Assembly: GCF_002127215.1 (NCBI RefSeq)
Contig: NZ_NFUT01000002.1
Location: forward strand, 654,162-718,161
Reading direction: 5' to 3'
Length of the DNA stretch: 64,000 nucleotides
From: Hydrogenophaga sp. IBVHS2
Lineage (GTDB): Bacteria; Pseudomonadota; Gammaproteobacteria; Burkholderiales; Burkholderiaceae_C
Within the stretch, counting starts at the first letter, position 1. Every line of letters begins with the position of its first letter. Below the pieces are notes generated by a model. That model did not search any database and had not been told where the DNA came from. It worked only from the letters and a program-made list of their open reading frames with translations. The translations under genes and the position numbers were made by a program. This document shows, piece by piece, positions 47,363 to 56,685 of this stretch.

Positions 47363-48037
47363 ATGGGCATCAAAGTCAAAACCCAGAGCAAGAAGGTCAA
47401 CAAGGCCTGGCTCAACCAGCACGTCAATGACCCCTACGTCAAGCTGGCCGGCAAGGAGGGCTACCGTGCGCGCGCGGCCTACAAGCTCAAGGAGATCGAC
47501 GAGCAGTTCGGCCTGATCCGCCCCGGGCAGGTGGTGGTGGACCTGGGCAGCGCTCCGGGCGCCTGGAGCCAGTACCTGCGCCGCCGCCTCAGTCCGAACG
47601 GTGCGGCGGTGGGCGAACTGCAGGGCACCATCCTGGCACTGGACCTGCTGCCCATGGAAGCGGTGGAAGGCGTCCACTTCATTCAGGGCGACTTCCGGGA
47701 GCCCGAGGTCCTGCAGGCGCTGGAGTCGGCCCTGGGCGAGCGGGGCGTGAACAAGGTGGACGTGGTGGTGTCGGACATGGCCCCCAACCTCTCGGGCATC
47801 GGCGACACCGATGCCGCCCGCATTGCCGACCTGATCGAGCTGGCGGTGGACTTTTCCCGGCACTGGCTGCGCCCCGAGGGGGCGCTGGTGGTCAAGCTGT
47901 TCCATGGCGGCGCCTACGAGCCCATGGTGGCCCTTTTCCGGCAGACATTCCGGGTGGTCAAGCCGGTCAAGCCCAAGGCCAGCCGGGACAAATCGTCGGA
48001 AACCTTTCTGGTGGGCATCGGTCTCAAGGCGGGCTGA
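47363..48037 (+). CDS. rlmE: 23S rRNA (uridine2552-2'-O)-methyltransferase RlmE
   Basis: 224 residues of Rossmann methyltransferase: SAM loop [56 protein letters not shown] with catalytic Asp, and [10 protein letters not shown] with catalytic Lys. It methylates U2552 in the ribosomal A-loop late in 50S assembly and is heat-induced in E. coli. It precedes ftsH, as in E. coli, but here a separate heat-shock-like promoter lies between the two. Confidence 0.95.
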   Translation: MGIKVKTQSKKVNKAWLNQHVNDPYVKLAGKEGYRARAAYKLKEIDEQFGLIRPGQVVVDLGSAPGAWSQYLRRRLSPNGAAVGELQGTILALDLLPMEAVEGVHFIQGDFREPEVLQALESALGERGVNKVDVVVSDMAPNLSGIGDTDAARIADLIELAVDFSRHWLRPEGALVVKLFHGGAYEPMVALFRQTFRVVKPVKPKASRDKSSETFLVGIGLKAG

Positions 48038-48105
48038 GGGGCCGGGGCGAAAAAAAACTAACCCCATGATTGACAAAGCCTCAGGGTCGGTGGCAGGCAC
48101 GCTGC

Positions 48106-48133
48106 CTTGAAACACCTAGAATGAGACACATAT
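48106..48133 (+). promoter_or_regulatory. Candidate sigma-32 (heat-shock) promoter of ftsH
   Basis: CTTGAAA at 48106-48112 is a perfect sigma-32 -35 element. After 13 nt, ACACATAT (48126-48133) matches most of the CCCCATnT -10 consensus. It sits about 40 bp before the ftsH start, a suitable distance. FtsH degrades sigma-32 in E. coli, so heat-shock control of its gene would be functionally sensible. Confidence 0.6.
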
Positions 48134-48170
48134 GTGATACCCGGGCCTTCCGGTCCAACAGGAGCTGCCT

Positions 48171-50084
48171 TTGAACAACCAGTGGTTCTCGAAAATCGCC
48201 GTGTGGATGGTCATCGCCATGGTGCTTTTCACCGTTTTCAAGCAGTTCGACAGTCGCAGCACCGCCGGCGCGGGCTACATGGGCTACTCCGAATTCCTTG
48301 ACGAGGTGAAGGCCCAGCGCATCAAGAGCGCCACCATCCAGGAAGGCAACGGCGGCACCGAGATCGTCGCCATCACCCAGGATGACCGTCGCGTGCGCAC
48401 CACGGCCACCTACCTGGACCGCGGTCTGGTGGGCGACCTGATCAACAACAACGTCAAGTTCGACGTGCGGCCGCGCGAAGAAGGCTCGCTGCTCATGACC
48501 CTGCTGGTCAGCTGGGGCCCCATGCTGCTGCTGATCGGCGTGTGGATCTACTTCATGCGCCAGATGCAGGGCGGCGGCAAGGGCGGCGCCTTCAGCTTCG
48601 GCAAGAGCAAGGCGCGCATGCTCGACGAGAACAACAACCAGGTCACCTTCGCCGACGTCGCGGGCTGCGATGAGGCCAAGGAAGAGGTCAAGGAAGTCGT
48701 GGACTTCCTCAAGGATCCGCAGAAATTCCAGAAGCTGGGCGGTCGTATTCCGCGCGGCCTGCTGCTGGTCGGCCCGCCAGGCACCGGCAAGACCCTGCTC
48801 GCCAAGGGCATTGCCGGCGAGGCCAAGGTGCCTTTCTTCAGCATCTCGGGTTCCGACTTCGTCGAAATGTTCGTCGGCGTGGGCGCGGCCCGCGTGCGCG
48901 ACATGTTCGAGAACGCCAAGAAGAACGCGCCCTGCATCATCTTCATCGACGAGATCGATGCGGTCGGTCGGCAGCGTGGCGCCGGCCTGGGCGGTGGCAA
49001 CGACGAGCGCGAGCAGACCCTCAACCAGATGCTGGTCGAGATGGACGGTTTCGAGACCAACCTGGGTGTGATCGTGGTGGCCGCCACCAACCGCCCTGAC
49101 ATCCTGGACGCCGCCCTGCTGCGCCCGGGCCGTTTCGACCGTCAGGTGTACGTGACGCTGCCCGACATCCGCGGCCGCGAACAGATCCTCAACGTCCACA
49201 TGCGCAAGGTGCCGCTGGGCACCGACGTCAACGCCTCCATCATTGCCCGGGGCACGCCCGGCATGAGCGGTGCCGACCTGGCCAACCTGTGCAACGAGGC
49301 CGCCCTCATGGCCGCCCGACGCAACGCCCGCGTGGTGGAGATGCAGGACTTCGAGAAGGCCAAGGACAAGATCTTCATGGGCCCCGAGCGCAAGAGCATG
49401 GTGATGCCCGAGGAGGAGCGCCGCAACACGGCCTACCACGAGTCCGGCCACGCGCTGATCGGCAAACTGCTGCCCAAGTGCGACCCGGTGCACAAGGTCA
49501 CCATCATCCCGCGTGGCCGTGCGCTGGGTGTGACCATGAGCCTGCCCTCGCAGGACCGCTACAGCTACGACAAGGAATACATGCTGAACCAGATCAGCAT
49601 GCTGTTCGGTGGCCGCATCGCCGAAGAAGTCTTCATGAACCAGATGACCACGGGTGCCAGCAACGACTTCGAGCGCGCCACCACCATCGCCCGCGACATG
49701 GTCATGCGCTACGGCATGACCGACGCCCTGGGCCCCATGGTGTACGCCGAGAACGAGGGCGAGGTGTTCCTGGGCCGTTCGGTCACCAAGACCACCAACA
49801 TGAGCGAGCAGACCATGCAGAAGGTGGATGCCGAGGTGCGCCGCATCATCGACACCCAGTACAAGCTGGCCCGCGACCTCATCGAGGAGCATTCCGACAA
49901 GATGCACGCCATGGCCAAGGCCCTGCTGGAGTGGGAAACCATCGATGCCGAGCAGATCGACGACATCATGGCCGGCAAGCCGCCCCGTCCGCCCAAGGAC
50001 TGGACGCCGCGCAACCCCTCGGTGGGTGGCGGCGACGGCGGCACCCCGGCGGTGTCGACCGACCCTTCGCCCACGGCCGCCTGA
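48171..50084 (+). CDS. ftsH: ATP-dependent zinc metalloprotease FtsH
   Basis: 637 residues. Two N-terminal membrane helices (about 7-24 and 104-124) flank a short periplasmic domain. The AAA+ module follows with Walker A GPPGTGKT, Walker [13 protein letters not shown] and the second region of homology RPGRFDRQV. The M41 protease has HESGH at about 423-427. It extracts and degrades membrane proteins and regulators. The start is TTG (48171) with AGGAG 7 nt before it, unusual for so important a gene. A strong terminator follows. Confidence 0.97.
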   Translation: MNNQWFSKIAVWMVIAMVLFTVFKQFDSRSTAGAGYMGYSEFLDEVKAQRIKSATIQEGNGGTEIVAITQDDRRVRTTATYLDRGLVGDLINNNVKFDVRPREEGSLLMTLLVSWGPMLLLIGVWIYFMRQMQGGGKGGAFSFGKSKARMLDENNNQVTFADVAGCDEAKEEVKEVVDFLKDPQKFQKLGGRIPRGLLLVGPPGTGKTLLAKGIAGEAKVPFFSISGSDFVEMFVGVGAARVRDMFENAKKNAPCIIFIDEIDAVGRQRGAGLGGGNDEREQTLNQMLVEMDGFETNLGVIVVAATNRPDILDAALLRPGRFDRQVYVTLPDIRGREQILNVHMRKVPLGTDVNASIIARGTPGMSGADLANLCNEAALMAARRNARVVEMQDFEKAKDKIFMGPERKSMVMPEEERRNTAYHESGHALIGKLLPKCDPVHKVTIIPRGRALGVTMSLPSQDRYSYDKEYMLNQISMLFGGRIAEEVFMNQMTTGASNDFERATTIARDMVMRYGMTDALGPMVYAENEGEVFLGRSVTKTTNMSEQTMQKVDAEVRRIIDTQYKLARDLIEEHSDKMHAMAKALLEWETIDAEQIDDIMAGKPPRPPKDWTPRNPSVGGGDGGTPAVSTDPSPTAA

Positions 50085-50106
50085 TCGGGCCGACGGCACA
50101 CCAGAC

Positions 50107-50134
50107 ACGGGGCTTCGGCCCCGTTTTCTTTTTT
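50107..50134 (+). terminator. Rho-independent terminator after ftsH
   Basis: ACGGGGC and GCCCCGT form a perfect 7-bp stem around a TTCG tetraloop, followed by TTTTCTTTTTT. It ends only about 15 nt before the folP ATG, so folP must either use readthrough or start from a promoter inside this area. Confidence 0.9.
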
Positions 50135-50148
50135 CTCGCGCCAGACCC

Positions 50149-50985
50149 ATGAACCGCTGGATCACCGCCCGTTTCGACATCGACCTCACGCGCCCCCGCG
50201 TGATGGGCATCGTCAACGTCACGCCCGATTCGTTCTCGGACGGAGGCCGCCATGCCGGCACCGCCGCCGCGCTGGCGCACTGCGAGCAGCTGCTGGCCGA
50301 GGGCGCCGACATCCTGGACATCGGCGGGGAATCCACCCGCCCCGGCAGCCCGGCGGTGGCGCTGGACGAGGAGCTGGCCCGGGTGCTCCCGGTGGTGGAG
50401 GGTGCCGTAAAGCTCGGTGTGCCGGTGTCGGTGGACACCTACAAGCCCGAGGTGATGCGGGCGGTGCTGGACTTGGGCGCCGACATCGTCAACGACATCT
50501 GGGCGCTGCGCCGAGGCGACGCGCTGCAGGTGGTGGCCAGCCACCCCAGGGCCGGCGTGTGCCTGATGCACATGCACCGCGATCCGCAGACCATGCAGAC
50601 GGCCCCGATGCAGGGCGACGTGGTGACCGCCGTGGCCGGCTTTCTGCGGCAGCGCGCCGACGCCCTGGAGGTGCTGGGTGTGGAGCGCGAGCGCATCGTG
50701 CTGGACCCTGGCGTGGGTTTCGGCAAGACGGTGGAGCAGAACTTCAGCCTCATCGAAGGTCAGCGGCCTTTGTGTGAGGCCGGTTTCGCGGTGCTGGCGG
50801 GCTGGTCGCGCAAATCGTCCCTGGGCGCGGTCACCGGGCAGGAGGTTCCAGCCGACCGGGTGGCCGCCAGTGTGGCGGCCGCCGTGCTGGCGGTGGACCG
50901 GGGCGCGCGGGTGGTCCGGGTGCACGATGTGCGCGCCACGGTGGATGCCTTGCAGGTCTGGCGGGCCGCGATAATGCGCGGCTGA
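50149..50985 (+). CDS. folP: Dihydropteroate synthase
   Basis: 278 residues of TIM barrel: [47 protein letters not shown] and GWSRKSSLG, all signature elements for binding pterin pyrophosphate and p-aminobenzoate. It makes 7,8-dihydropteroate for folate synthesis and is the sulfonamide target. Order ftsH-folP-glmM is the widespread proteobacterial arrangement. Confidence 0.96.
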   Translation: MNRWITARFDIDLTRPRVMGIVNVTPDSFSDGGRHAGTAAALAHCEQLLAEGADILDIGGESTRPGSPAVALDEELARVLPVVEGAVKLGVPVSVDTYKPEVMRAVLDLGADIVNDIWALRRGDALQVVASHPRAGVCLMHMHRDPQTMQTAPMQGDVVTAVAGFLRQRADALEVLGVERERIVLDPGVGFGKTVEQNFSLIEGQRPLCEAGFAVLAGWSRKSSLGAVTGQEVPADRVAASVAAAVLAVDRGARVVRVHDVRATVDALQVWRAAIMRG

Positions 50986-51011
50986 CCCCAGAACAACGAG
51001 GAGATCGCCCC

Positions 51012-52349
51012 ATGGCACGCACCTATTTCGGCACCGACGGCATTCGAGGCACGGTGGGGCAGGCGCCCATCACGCCCGACTTCGTGCTGCGGCTGGCCCA
51101 TGCCGTGGGCCGCGTGCTGCGCCGCACCGAAAAGCACCCGACGGTCCTGATCGGCAAGGACACCCGCATTTCCGGCTACATGCTGGAGGCCGCGCTCGAA
51201 TCCGGCTTCAACTCGGCCGGTGTGGACGTGGTGCTGCTGGGTCCGGTGCCCACGCCGGCAGTGGCCTACCTGACCCGCGCCCAGCGGGCCAGCCTGGGCG
51301 TGGTGATTTCCGCCAGCCACAACCCGTTTGCCGACAACGGCATCAAGTTCTTCAGCGCGCAGGGAACCAAGCTGCCCGACGCCTGGGAGATGGATGTGGA
51401 AGCCGCCTTGCAGGAGCCCCCGGTGTGGGTGGCCGCGGCCGAGCTGGGCAAGTCGCGCCGGCTGGACGATGCCGCCGGCCGCTACATCGAGTTCTGCAAG
51501 AGCACCGTGCCCAACAGCCTGAGCCTCAAGGGCCTGAAGATCGTGGTGGACGGGGCGCACGGCGCGGCGTACCACATCGCTCCGGCGGTGTTCCACGAGC
51601 TCGGCGCCGAGGTGGTGAAGATCGGCTGCAGCCCGGACGGTCTGAACATCAATGCGGGTGTGGGTGCCACCCATCCCGAGGCCATGGTGGCGGCGGTCCG
51701 CCAGCACAACGCGGACTACGGCGTGGCCCTGGACGGCGACGCCGACCGGCTGCAGATGGTCGATCGTGAAGGCAGGCTCTTCAATGGCGACGAGCTGCTC
51801 TACCTGATGACCGCCGACCGCATCGCCCGCGATGAAGACGTGCCGGGCGTGGTGGGCACGCTCATGACCAACATGGCGGTGGAAGTGGCCCTCAAGGCCC
51901 GCGGCGTGAAGTTCGTGCGCGCCAAGGTGGGCGACCGCTATGTGCTGGAAGAGCTGGAGCGCCAGGGCTGGATCCTGGGCGGCGAAGGCTCGGGCCACCT
52001 GCTGGTGCTGGACCGTCACACCACCGGCGACGGCCTGGTCTCGGCGCTGCAGGTGCTGCATGCGTGTGTGGACAGCGGCCGCACCATGGCCGAGCTGCTG
52101 AGCGAGGTGACGCTGTTCCCCCAGACCCTGATCAATGTGCGGCTGCAGCCCGGCCAGGACTGGAAATCCAGCCAGCGCCTGCAGGACGAAACCGCTGCCG
52201 TGGAGGCCGAGCTGGGCGACGCCGGCCGCGTGCTGATCCGTGCCAGCGGCACCGAGCCGCTGCTGCGCGTGATGGTGGAGGCCCGCGACGCGGCCCAGGC
52301 CCGCGCCTGCGCCGAGCGTCTGGTGGCGGCCGTGCAGTCGGGGGGCTGA
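51012..52349 (+). CDS. glmM: Phosphoglucosamine mutase
   Basis: 445 residues of the phosphohexomutase family: [15 protein letters not shown] at the N-terminus, the phosphorylated Ser at about residue 102 in [18 protein letters not shown], the metal site DGDADR, and GEGSGHLL for the sugar. It converts glucosamine-6-phosphate to glucosamine-1-phosphate for UDP-GlcNAc, and so for peptidoglycan and lipopolysaccharide. It follows folP by 26 nt. Confidence 0.97.
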   Translation: MARTYFGTDGIRGTVGQAPITPDFVLRLAHAVGRVLRRTEKHPTVLIGKDTRISGYMLEAALESGFNSAGVDVVLLGPVPTPAVAYLTRAQRASLGVVISASHNPFADNGIKFFSAQGTKLPDAWEMDVEAALQEPPVWVAAAELGKSRRLDDAAGRYIEFCKSTVPNSLSLKGLKIVVDGAHGAAYHIAPAVFHELGAEVVKIGCSPDGLNINAGVGATHPEAMVAAVRQHNADYGVALDGDADRLQMVDREGRLFNGDELLYLMTADRIARDEDVPGVVGTLMTNMAVEVALKARGVKFVRAKVGDRYVLEELERQGWILGGEGSGHLLVLDRHTTGDGLVSALQVLHACVDSGRTMAELLSEVTLFPQTLINVRLQPGQDWKSSQRLQDETAAVEAELGDAGRVLIRASGTEPLLRVMVEARDAAQARACAERLVAAVQSGG

Positions 52350-52352
52350 TCC

Positions 52353-52850
52353 ATGGCCGAACTGACGGTCCGCCTGGCCGACTACGCCAGCCCCTCGGAC
52401 GCGCGTGCGGTGGTCGATCTGCTCGATGCCTATGCCCGCGATCCGGCCGGCGGCGGCGAGCCGCTCAGCGCCTACGCCCGCGAGCATCTGGTGGCCGAGC
52501 TGGCCGCACGCCCGCAGGCCTTCAGCATCCTGGCCTTCGACGGCGATCAGGCGGTGGGTCTGGTCAACTGCATCGAAGGCTTCTCCACCTTCCAATGCAA
52601 GCCCCTGGTGAACGTGCACGACGTGGCCGTGCTCGCCAGCCACCGGGGCCGCGGCGTGGCCGCGCAGATGCTGCGCGCGGCCGAGGCGGTGGCGGTGCAG
52701 CGGGGCGCGGTCAAGATGACGCTGGAGGTGCTGTCCGGCAATGCGCCGGCGCTGGCGTTGTACCGGCGCCTGGGCTATGCCGGCTACCAGCTGGATCCGG
52801 CCATGGGCACGGCCGGGTTCATGCAGAAGTGGATAGACCCCGCTCAGTAG
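52353..52850 (+). CDS. GNAT-family N-acetyltransferase
   Basis: 165 residues. The acetyl-CoA-binding motif A reads VHDVAVLASHRGRGVAAQML with the R/Q-x-x-G-x-G/A loop HRGRGVA. The C-terminal part has NAPALALYRRLGYAGYQLD, the usual strand order. Substrate unknown. It begins 3 nt after the glmM stop and overlaps the end of the opposite-strand NamZ-like gene by 7 nt. Confidence 0.88.
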   Translation: MAELTVRLADYASPSDARAVVDLLDAYARDPAGGGEPLSAYAREHLVAELAARPQAFSILAFDGDQAVGLVNCIEGFSTFQCKPLVNVHDVAVLASHRGRGVAAQMLRAAEAVAVQRGAVKMTLEVLSGNAPALALYRRLGYAGYQLDPAMGTAGFMQKWIDPAQ

Positions 52851-54079
52851 AGCAGGAAGGGACGGCGCGTCTCCCGCCAGGCCGCTTCGTCGGGGCCTGC
52901 GGCGGCATCGAGCACCTCGGGCGGGGCGTGCACATCGTCCACCCACTCGCGCAGCAGCGGTCCGCCGTTGATGAGGTCGATGGCCAGCCGGTCGTGTTCG
53001 TATTCGTACGGAAAGTCGCGCCACAGCGGGTAGTCCGGCCGCTGCAGCCGGATGGCGCGGAAGGCCAGGGCCTGCAGCCGCCACGGCCGGAAGGCGGCAT
53101 GGTCGTAGTGGGTCGGGTCCTCCACATGGATCTGCACACCCGCGCACAGCTGGCCTGCGTGCTTGTGGAACGTGGGCTCGAACCAGCAGGGCCGCAGCAC
53201 GCAGCCTTGCAGCCAGTGCGGTGCGATGCGGCGCATGTCGGCCAGCAGGCGGGTGGTGTCGATGTCGGGTGCGCCGAACAGCTCCAGCGGGCGGGTGGTG
53301 CCGCGCCCCTCGCTCAGCGTGGTGCCCTCCAGCATCACGGTGCCGGCATAGGCCCGCGCCATGGAGAGGTTGGGGGCGTTCGGGCTGGGGTTGACCCAGC
53401 TGCGGTCGCCCAGGGGCCAGCCGAAGCCGGGGGCCGCATCGGGCTGCCAGCCGGTCATGGATATGACCCGGTACTCCAGCTCCAGGCCCAGTTGCGCGAT
53501 GAACCAGTGGCCCAGCTCGCCCATGGTCATGCCGTGCCGCATGGGCATGGGCCCGGCACCCACGAAGCTCTCCCAGCCTGCTTGCAGCAGGGTGCCTTCC
53601 ACCGGCCGGCCGGCCGGGTTGGGCCGGTCCAGCACCCACACCGACTTGCCGTGGCGCGCCGCGGCCTCCAGCACATAACGCAGGGTGGTGATGAAGGTGT
53701 AGATGCGGCAGCCCAGGTCCTGCAGGTCCACCAGCAGCACATCGAAGCTGTCCATCATGGCGTCGGTGGGGCGGCGCACCTCGCCGTACAGGCTGAACAC
53801 CGCAATGCCCAGGCGAGGGTCGGTGAAGTCGGGCGACTCGACCATGTTGTCCTGCTTGTCGCCGCGCAGGCCATGCTGCGGGCCGAAGGCGGCACTCAGC
53901 CGGAGCTCGGGCAGGGCGGCCAGCGCGTCCAGGCTGTGGGTGAGGTCGCGGGTGACCGAGGCCGGATGGGCCAGCAGGGCCACACGGCGGCCGTGCAAGG
54001 GCCGGCGCAGTTCGGGTTCGTCCAGCAGGCGTTCGATGCCGAATCGCAGGGGGGCAGGAGACATGGGATCGGTTTTCAT
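52844..54079 (-). CDS. DUF1343 protein, NamZ-like exo-beta-N-acetylmuramidase
   Basis: 411 residues of DUF1343: RVALLAHPASVTRDLTHS, FGPQHGLRGDKQDNMVES, VDLQDLGCRIYTFITTLRYV, WVLDRPNPAGR and EGRGTTRPLELFGAP are typical. NamZ enzymes remove terminal MurNAc from peptidoglycan fragments during wall recycling. No signal peptide is present, so this one should be cytoplasmic, unlike many exported homologues. It lies beside glmM, but on the other strand. The ATG at 54079 overlaps the stop of the DOMON-like gene (ATGA). Confidence 0.88.
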   Translation of the reverse strand: MKTDPMSPAPLRFGIERLLDEPELRRPLHGRRVALLAHPASVTRDLTHSLDALAALPELRLSAAFGPQHGLRGDKQDNMVESPDFTDPRLGIAVFSLYGEVRRPTDAMMDSFDVLLVDLQDLGCRIYTFITTLRYVLEAAARHGKSVWVLDRPNPAGRPVEGTLLQAGWESFVGAGPMPMRHGMTMGELGHWFIAQLGLELEYRVISMTGWQPDAAPGFGWPLGDRSWVNPSPNAPNLSMARAYAGTVMLEGTTLSEGRGTTRPLELFGAPDIDTTRLLADMRRIAPHWLQGCVLRPCWFEPTFHKHAGQLCAGVQIHVEDPTHYDHAAFRPWRLQALAFRAIRLQRPDYPLWRDFPYEYEHDRLAIDLINGGPLLREWVDDVHAPPEVLDAAAGPDEAAWRETRRPFLLY

Positions 54080-54627
54080 TCGGCCGGCCAGTGCAGCACA
54101 TGGCCGGCGGGGTGGTGGAAATCGGGACGGTCGGCGGGATGGTGCAGCGCCCAGTAGCTGAGCTGCCCGTCGGCAGTCTCGATCACGGCGCTCAGGCCGA
54201 TGCGCCAGCCGATGCCGTCCTCCAGGGCCCGCCCGGCATCGGGCAGTTCGATCTGTGCGGTCAGCTGGGCGCCGTCCACCAGCGGCTGGAAGCGCAGCAG
54301 CGGCGCGGTGGTGGCCTCGTCCTGCTCGGCTCTGCGGCGTTCAGCGGCAAAGCGGTAGCAGGCCCACTGACCCGACGGCGACCAGTTGAACTCGGTGTAG
54401 CCGGGCGATCCGTCGTCGCGGCGCACGAAGGCCTCGAAGCAGGTGTGCTGCCACAGACCATCGGCGGGCCCGGGCGGTTGCGCCGGCGGCCATGCGATGT
54501 GCGCCGGATCGGCCCGCAGCCGCCACACCAGGGTCAGCACGGTGCCGCTGCGTTGCAGGCCGACCTGCACGGCCACCGGCCGGGCCGGCGGGCAGGCGGG
54601 GTGGCAGGTCAGCTCAAGCGGGGTCAT
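54076..54627 (-). CDS. DOMON-like domain protein
   Basis: 183 residues beginning MTPLELTCHPACPP, with a beta-sandwich-like pattern: LTLVWRLRAD, WQHTCFEAFVRRDDGSPGYTEF (core CFEAF) and YTEFNWSPSGQWACYRF. I recall this as the DOMON-like group, which may bind carbohydrate or haem, but biochemical roles are not known to me. It is translationally coupled to the NamZ-like gene, which suggests a shared role in muropeptide or sugar handling. ATG 54627 chosen because upstream codons are rich in unlikely residues. Confidence 0.72.
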   Translation of the reverse strand: MTPLELTCHPACPPARPVAVQVGLQRSGTVLTLVWRLRADPAHIAWPPAQPPGPADGLWQHTCFEAFVRRDDGSPGYTEFNWSPSGQWACYRFAAERRRAEQDEATTAPLLRFQPLVDGAQLTAQIELPDAGRALEDGIGWRIGLSAVIETADGQLSYWALHHPADRPDFHHPAGHVLHWPAE

Positions 54628-54778
54628 GGCCGCCATTCTGGCAGCAGCGGCCGGTCGGTCCGGTGGGCTTCGGCAGCGCACCGTCACATGAACGTCATGT
54701 GACTGCCACGAGAGGGTCATCCGGCCCCCACAGACTGCCGGCATGCCACAGACCCACAGCCCTGTCCCGGAGGACGCC

Positions 54779-55615
54779 ATGAAGGAACTGCCCACCCCCA
54801 CGCTCGACCTGTCGCCAGCCGCCTGGCCCCGGGGGTCGCTTCATCCCCGCCCGCTGGCAGCAGCTGCAGGCGCGGTGGCCGGGATCGAGGTGGCCTGGGC
54901 GCGGCATCTGGACGAAGTTCGTGAAGCGCAGCGCCTGAGGCACCAGGTGTTCGCCCAGGAAATGGGCGCCCGCCTGCCGGCCACCGTGCCGGGACACGAC
55001 ATCGACCTGTTCGACGACTACTGCGAACACCTGCTGGTGCGCGACGCCGCCAGCCGCGCTGTCATCGGCACCTACCGGGTGCTCACCCCGGCCCAGGCGC
55101 GCCGCGTGGGCAGCACCTACAGCGACACCGAGTTCGATCTCACCCGGCTGCGCAGCGTGCGTGAACGCATGGTGGAACTGGGCCGCAGCTGCGTGCACCC
55201 GGACCACCGCCACGGCGGCGTGATCATGGCCCTGTGGGGCGCGCTGGCCGGCTTCATGGTCAGCAACCAGCTGGACATGATGATCGGCTGCGCCAGCATC
55301 CCCATGCACCACGAAGGCCCGCACGGCCGGGTGGGTGGCGGTCATGCGGCCGCCAGCATCTGGCGACAGGTCAGCCAGACCCACCTGGCCCCGATCGATT
55401 TCCATGTGCGCCCCCGCCTGCCGCTGCCGGTGGAGCAGCTCGACGACACCCTGCCCGTGGAGCCGCCGGCCCTGATCAAGGGCTATCTGCGCCTGGGTGC
55501 CAAGGTGCTGGGCCCGCCGGCCTGGGACCCGGACTTCAACGCCGCCGACCTGCCCATGTTCATGCGCATCGCCGATCTGCCGCCGCGGTACCGGCGGCAC
55601 TTCCTGGGAGCCTGA
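54779..55615 (+). CDS. olsB: L-ornithine N-alpha-acyltransferase (OlsB-like)
   Basis: 278 residues of the haemolysin-type acyltransferase group within GNAT: VREAQRLRHQVFAQEMGA, DLFDDYCEHLLVRD, VIGTYRVLTP, VELGRSCVHPDHRHGG and IGCASIPM. These features match OlsB, which transfers a 3-hydroxyacyl group from ACP to ornithine, the first step to ornithine lipids, often used when phosphate is short. GGAGG lies ideally before the ATG at 54779; another ATG lies 36 nt upstream. The following glycosyltransferase starts 5 nt after the stop. No olsA is adjacent. Confidence 0.85.
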   Translation: MKELPTPTLDLSPAAWPRGSLHPRPLAAAAGAVAGIEVAWARHLDEVREAQRLRHQVFAQEMGARLPATVPGHDIDLFDDYCEHLLVRDAASRAVIGTYRVLTPAQARRVGSTYSDTEFDLTRLRSVRERMVELGRSCVHPDHRHGGVIMALWGALAGFMVSNQLDMMIGCASIPMHHEGPHGRVGGGHAAASIWRQVSQTHLAPIDFHVRPRLPLPVEQLDDTLPVEPPALIKGYLRLGAKVLGPPAWDPDFNAADLPMFMRIADLPPRYRRHFLGA

Positions 55616-55619
55616 GGCC

Positions 55620-56681
55620 TTGCGTGTCCTCATCGTCACCGACATCTGGCAGACCCACGACCATGGCGTGGGTCATCTGCTGGTGGAGCTCACCCGGGAG
55701 CTGCAGCAGATCGGCCATTCGGTGACGGTGGTGCAGCCGGGTGCCTTCGCCTGCTGGCCCCTGGGCAGCGCTGCGCCACGCTGGGTGGCCTGGCCCGGTG
55801 ACCGTCTGCGCCGGCTGATGGACGAAGCACGTCCGGACGCGGTGCACATCGCCACCCAGGGCCCGCTGGGCTGGGCGGCACGGCGCCACTGCCTGCGCCG
55901 CCGCTGGCCGTTCTCCAGCGCCTCTCATGTCGACACGGCCGGCTGGCTGGCCGCGCACCGCGTGATGCCCCTGGGCTGGGCCGATGCGCTGCTGCGGCGT
56001 TTTCACCAGCCGAGCAGTGCGGTGCTGGTCAGCAGCCCGGCGCTGCTGCACCGGCTGCGGACGCTCGCCTGGGACCGCCTGCACGACTGGTCCATCGGGG
56101 TGGACACCCGGCTGTTCCGCCTGGCCGATCCACCACTGGCCGACCGGGCCCTGGGCCCCCTGGCCCGCCCGGTCAGCCTGTATGTGGGACCGGTCGCCCA
56201 CGAGCGTGAGGTGGAGGCCTTCCTCGATCTCGATGTGCCCGGCAGCAAGCTGGTCTGCGGTGACGGTCCGCAGGCGCTATCGCTGCGCCAGCGTCACCCC
56301 AATGTGCACTGGCTGGGTGTGCTGCCCCGCCACGATCTGGCCCGCATCTACCAGGCCGCCGATGTGCTGGTCTATCCGGGACGGCAGGACGGTGCCGGGC
56401 GCGTGGTGCTCGAAGCCATGGCCTGCGGCACCCCGGTGGCAGCACGTCCTGTGGACGGGCCGCTGCAGCGGGTGGCCGACCGGGGCGGTGCACTCGATGA
56501 CGATCTGCTGGCCGCCTGGCATGCCGCGTTGCGCCAGCCACGCCATCAGGTGCACGCCCATGCACAGGCCTTCAGTTGGTCCCGTGCGGCGGCCGAATTC
56601 GTGCAGCGGCTGCCTGCCATACCGGCGCATCGCCGCGGCCGGTCCGTGCAGCCTGCCCTGCACAGCATGGTCTCCCGATGA
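55620..56681 (+). CDS. GT4-type glycosyltransferase, possible glycolipid synthase
   Basis: 353 residues with two Rossmann halves: RVLIVTDIWQTHDHGVGHLL, DAVHIATQGPLGWAARRHCL, IGVDTRLFRL, the donor-binding LYVGPVAHEREVEAFLDL, and RIYQAADVLVYPGRQDGAG ... VVLEAMACGTPV. The pattern resembles MgtA/PimB-type enzymes that mannosylate or glucosylate membrane lipids. Some motif positions differ, for example HVDTAGW where relatives have YHTRFPEY. Start is TTG at 55620 with GAGG upstream; no ATG fits. Coupling to olsB suggests a glycolipid or modified ornithine lipid. Confidence 0.8.
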   Translation: MRVLIVTDIWQTHDHGVGHLLVELTRELQQIGHSVTVVQPGAFACWPLGSAAPRWVAWPGDRLRRLMDEARPDAVHIATQGPLGWAARRHCLRRRWPFSSASHVDTAGWLAAHRVMPLGWADALLRRFHQPSSAVLVSSPALLHRLRTLAWDRLHDWSIGVDTRLFRLADPPLADRALGPLARPVSLYVGPVAHEREVEAFLDLDVPGSKLVCGDGPQALSLRQRHPNVHWLGVLPRHDLARIYQAADVLVYPGRQDGAGRVVLEAMACGTPVAARPVDGPLQRVADRGGALDDDLLAAWHAALRQPRHQVHAHAQAFSWSRAAAEFVQRLPAIPAHRRGRSVQPALHSMVSR

Positions 56682-56685
56682 AATA

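Noticed and set aside
50107-50134. Hairpin after ftsH as a riboswitch for folP
   Set aside because: It is a simple tetraloop stem with a U-tract and no further conserved structure; it fits a terminator.
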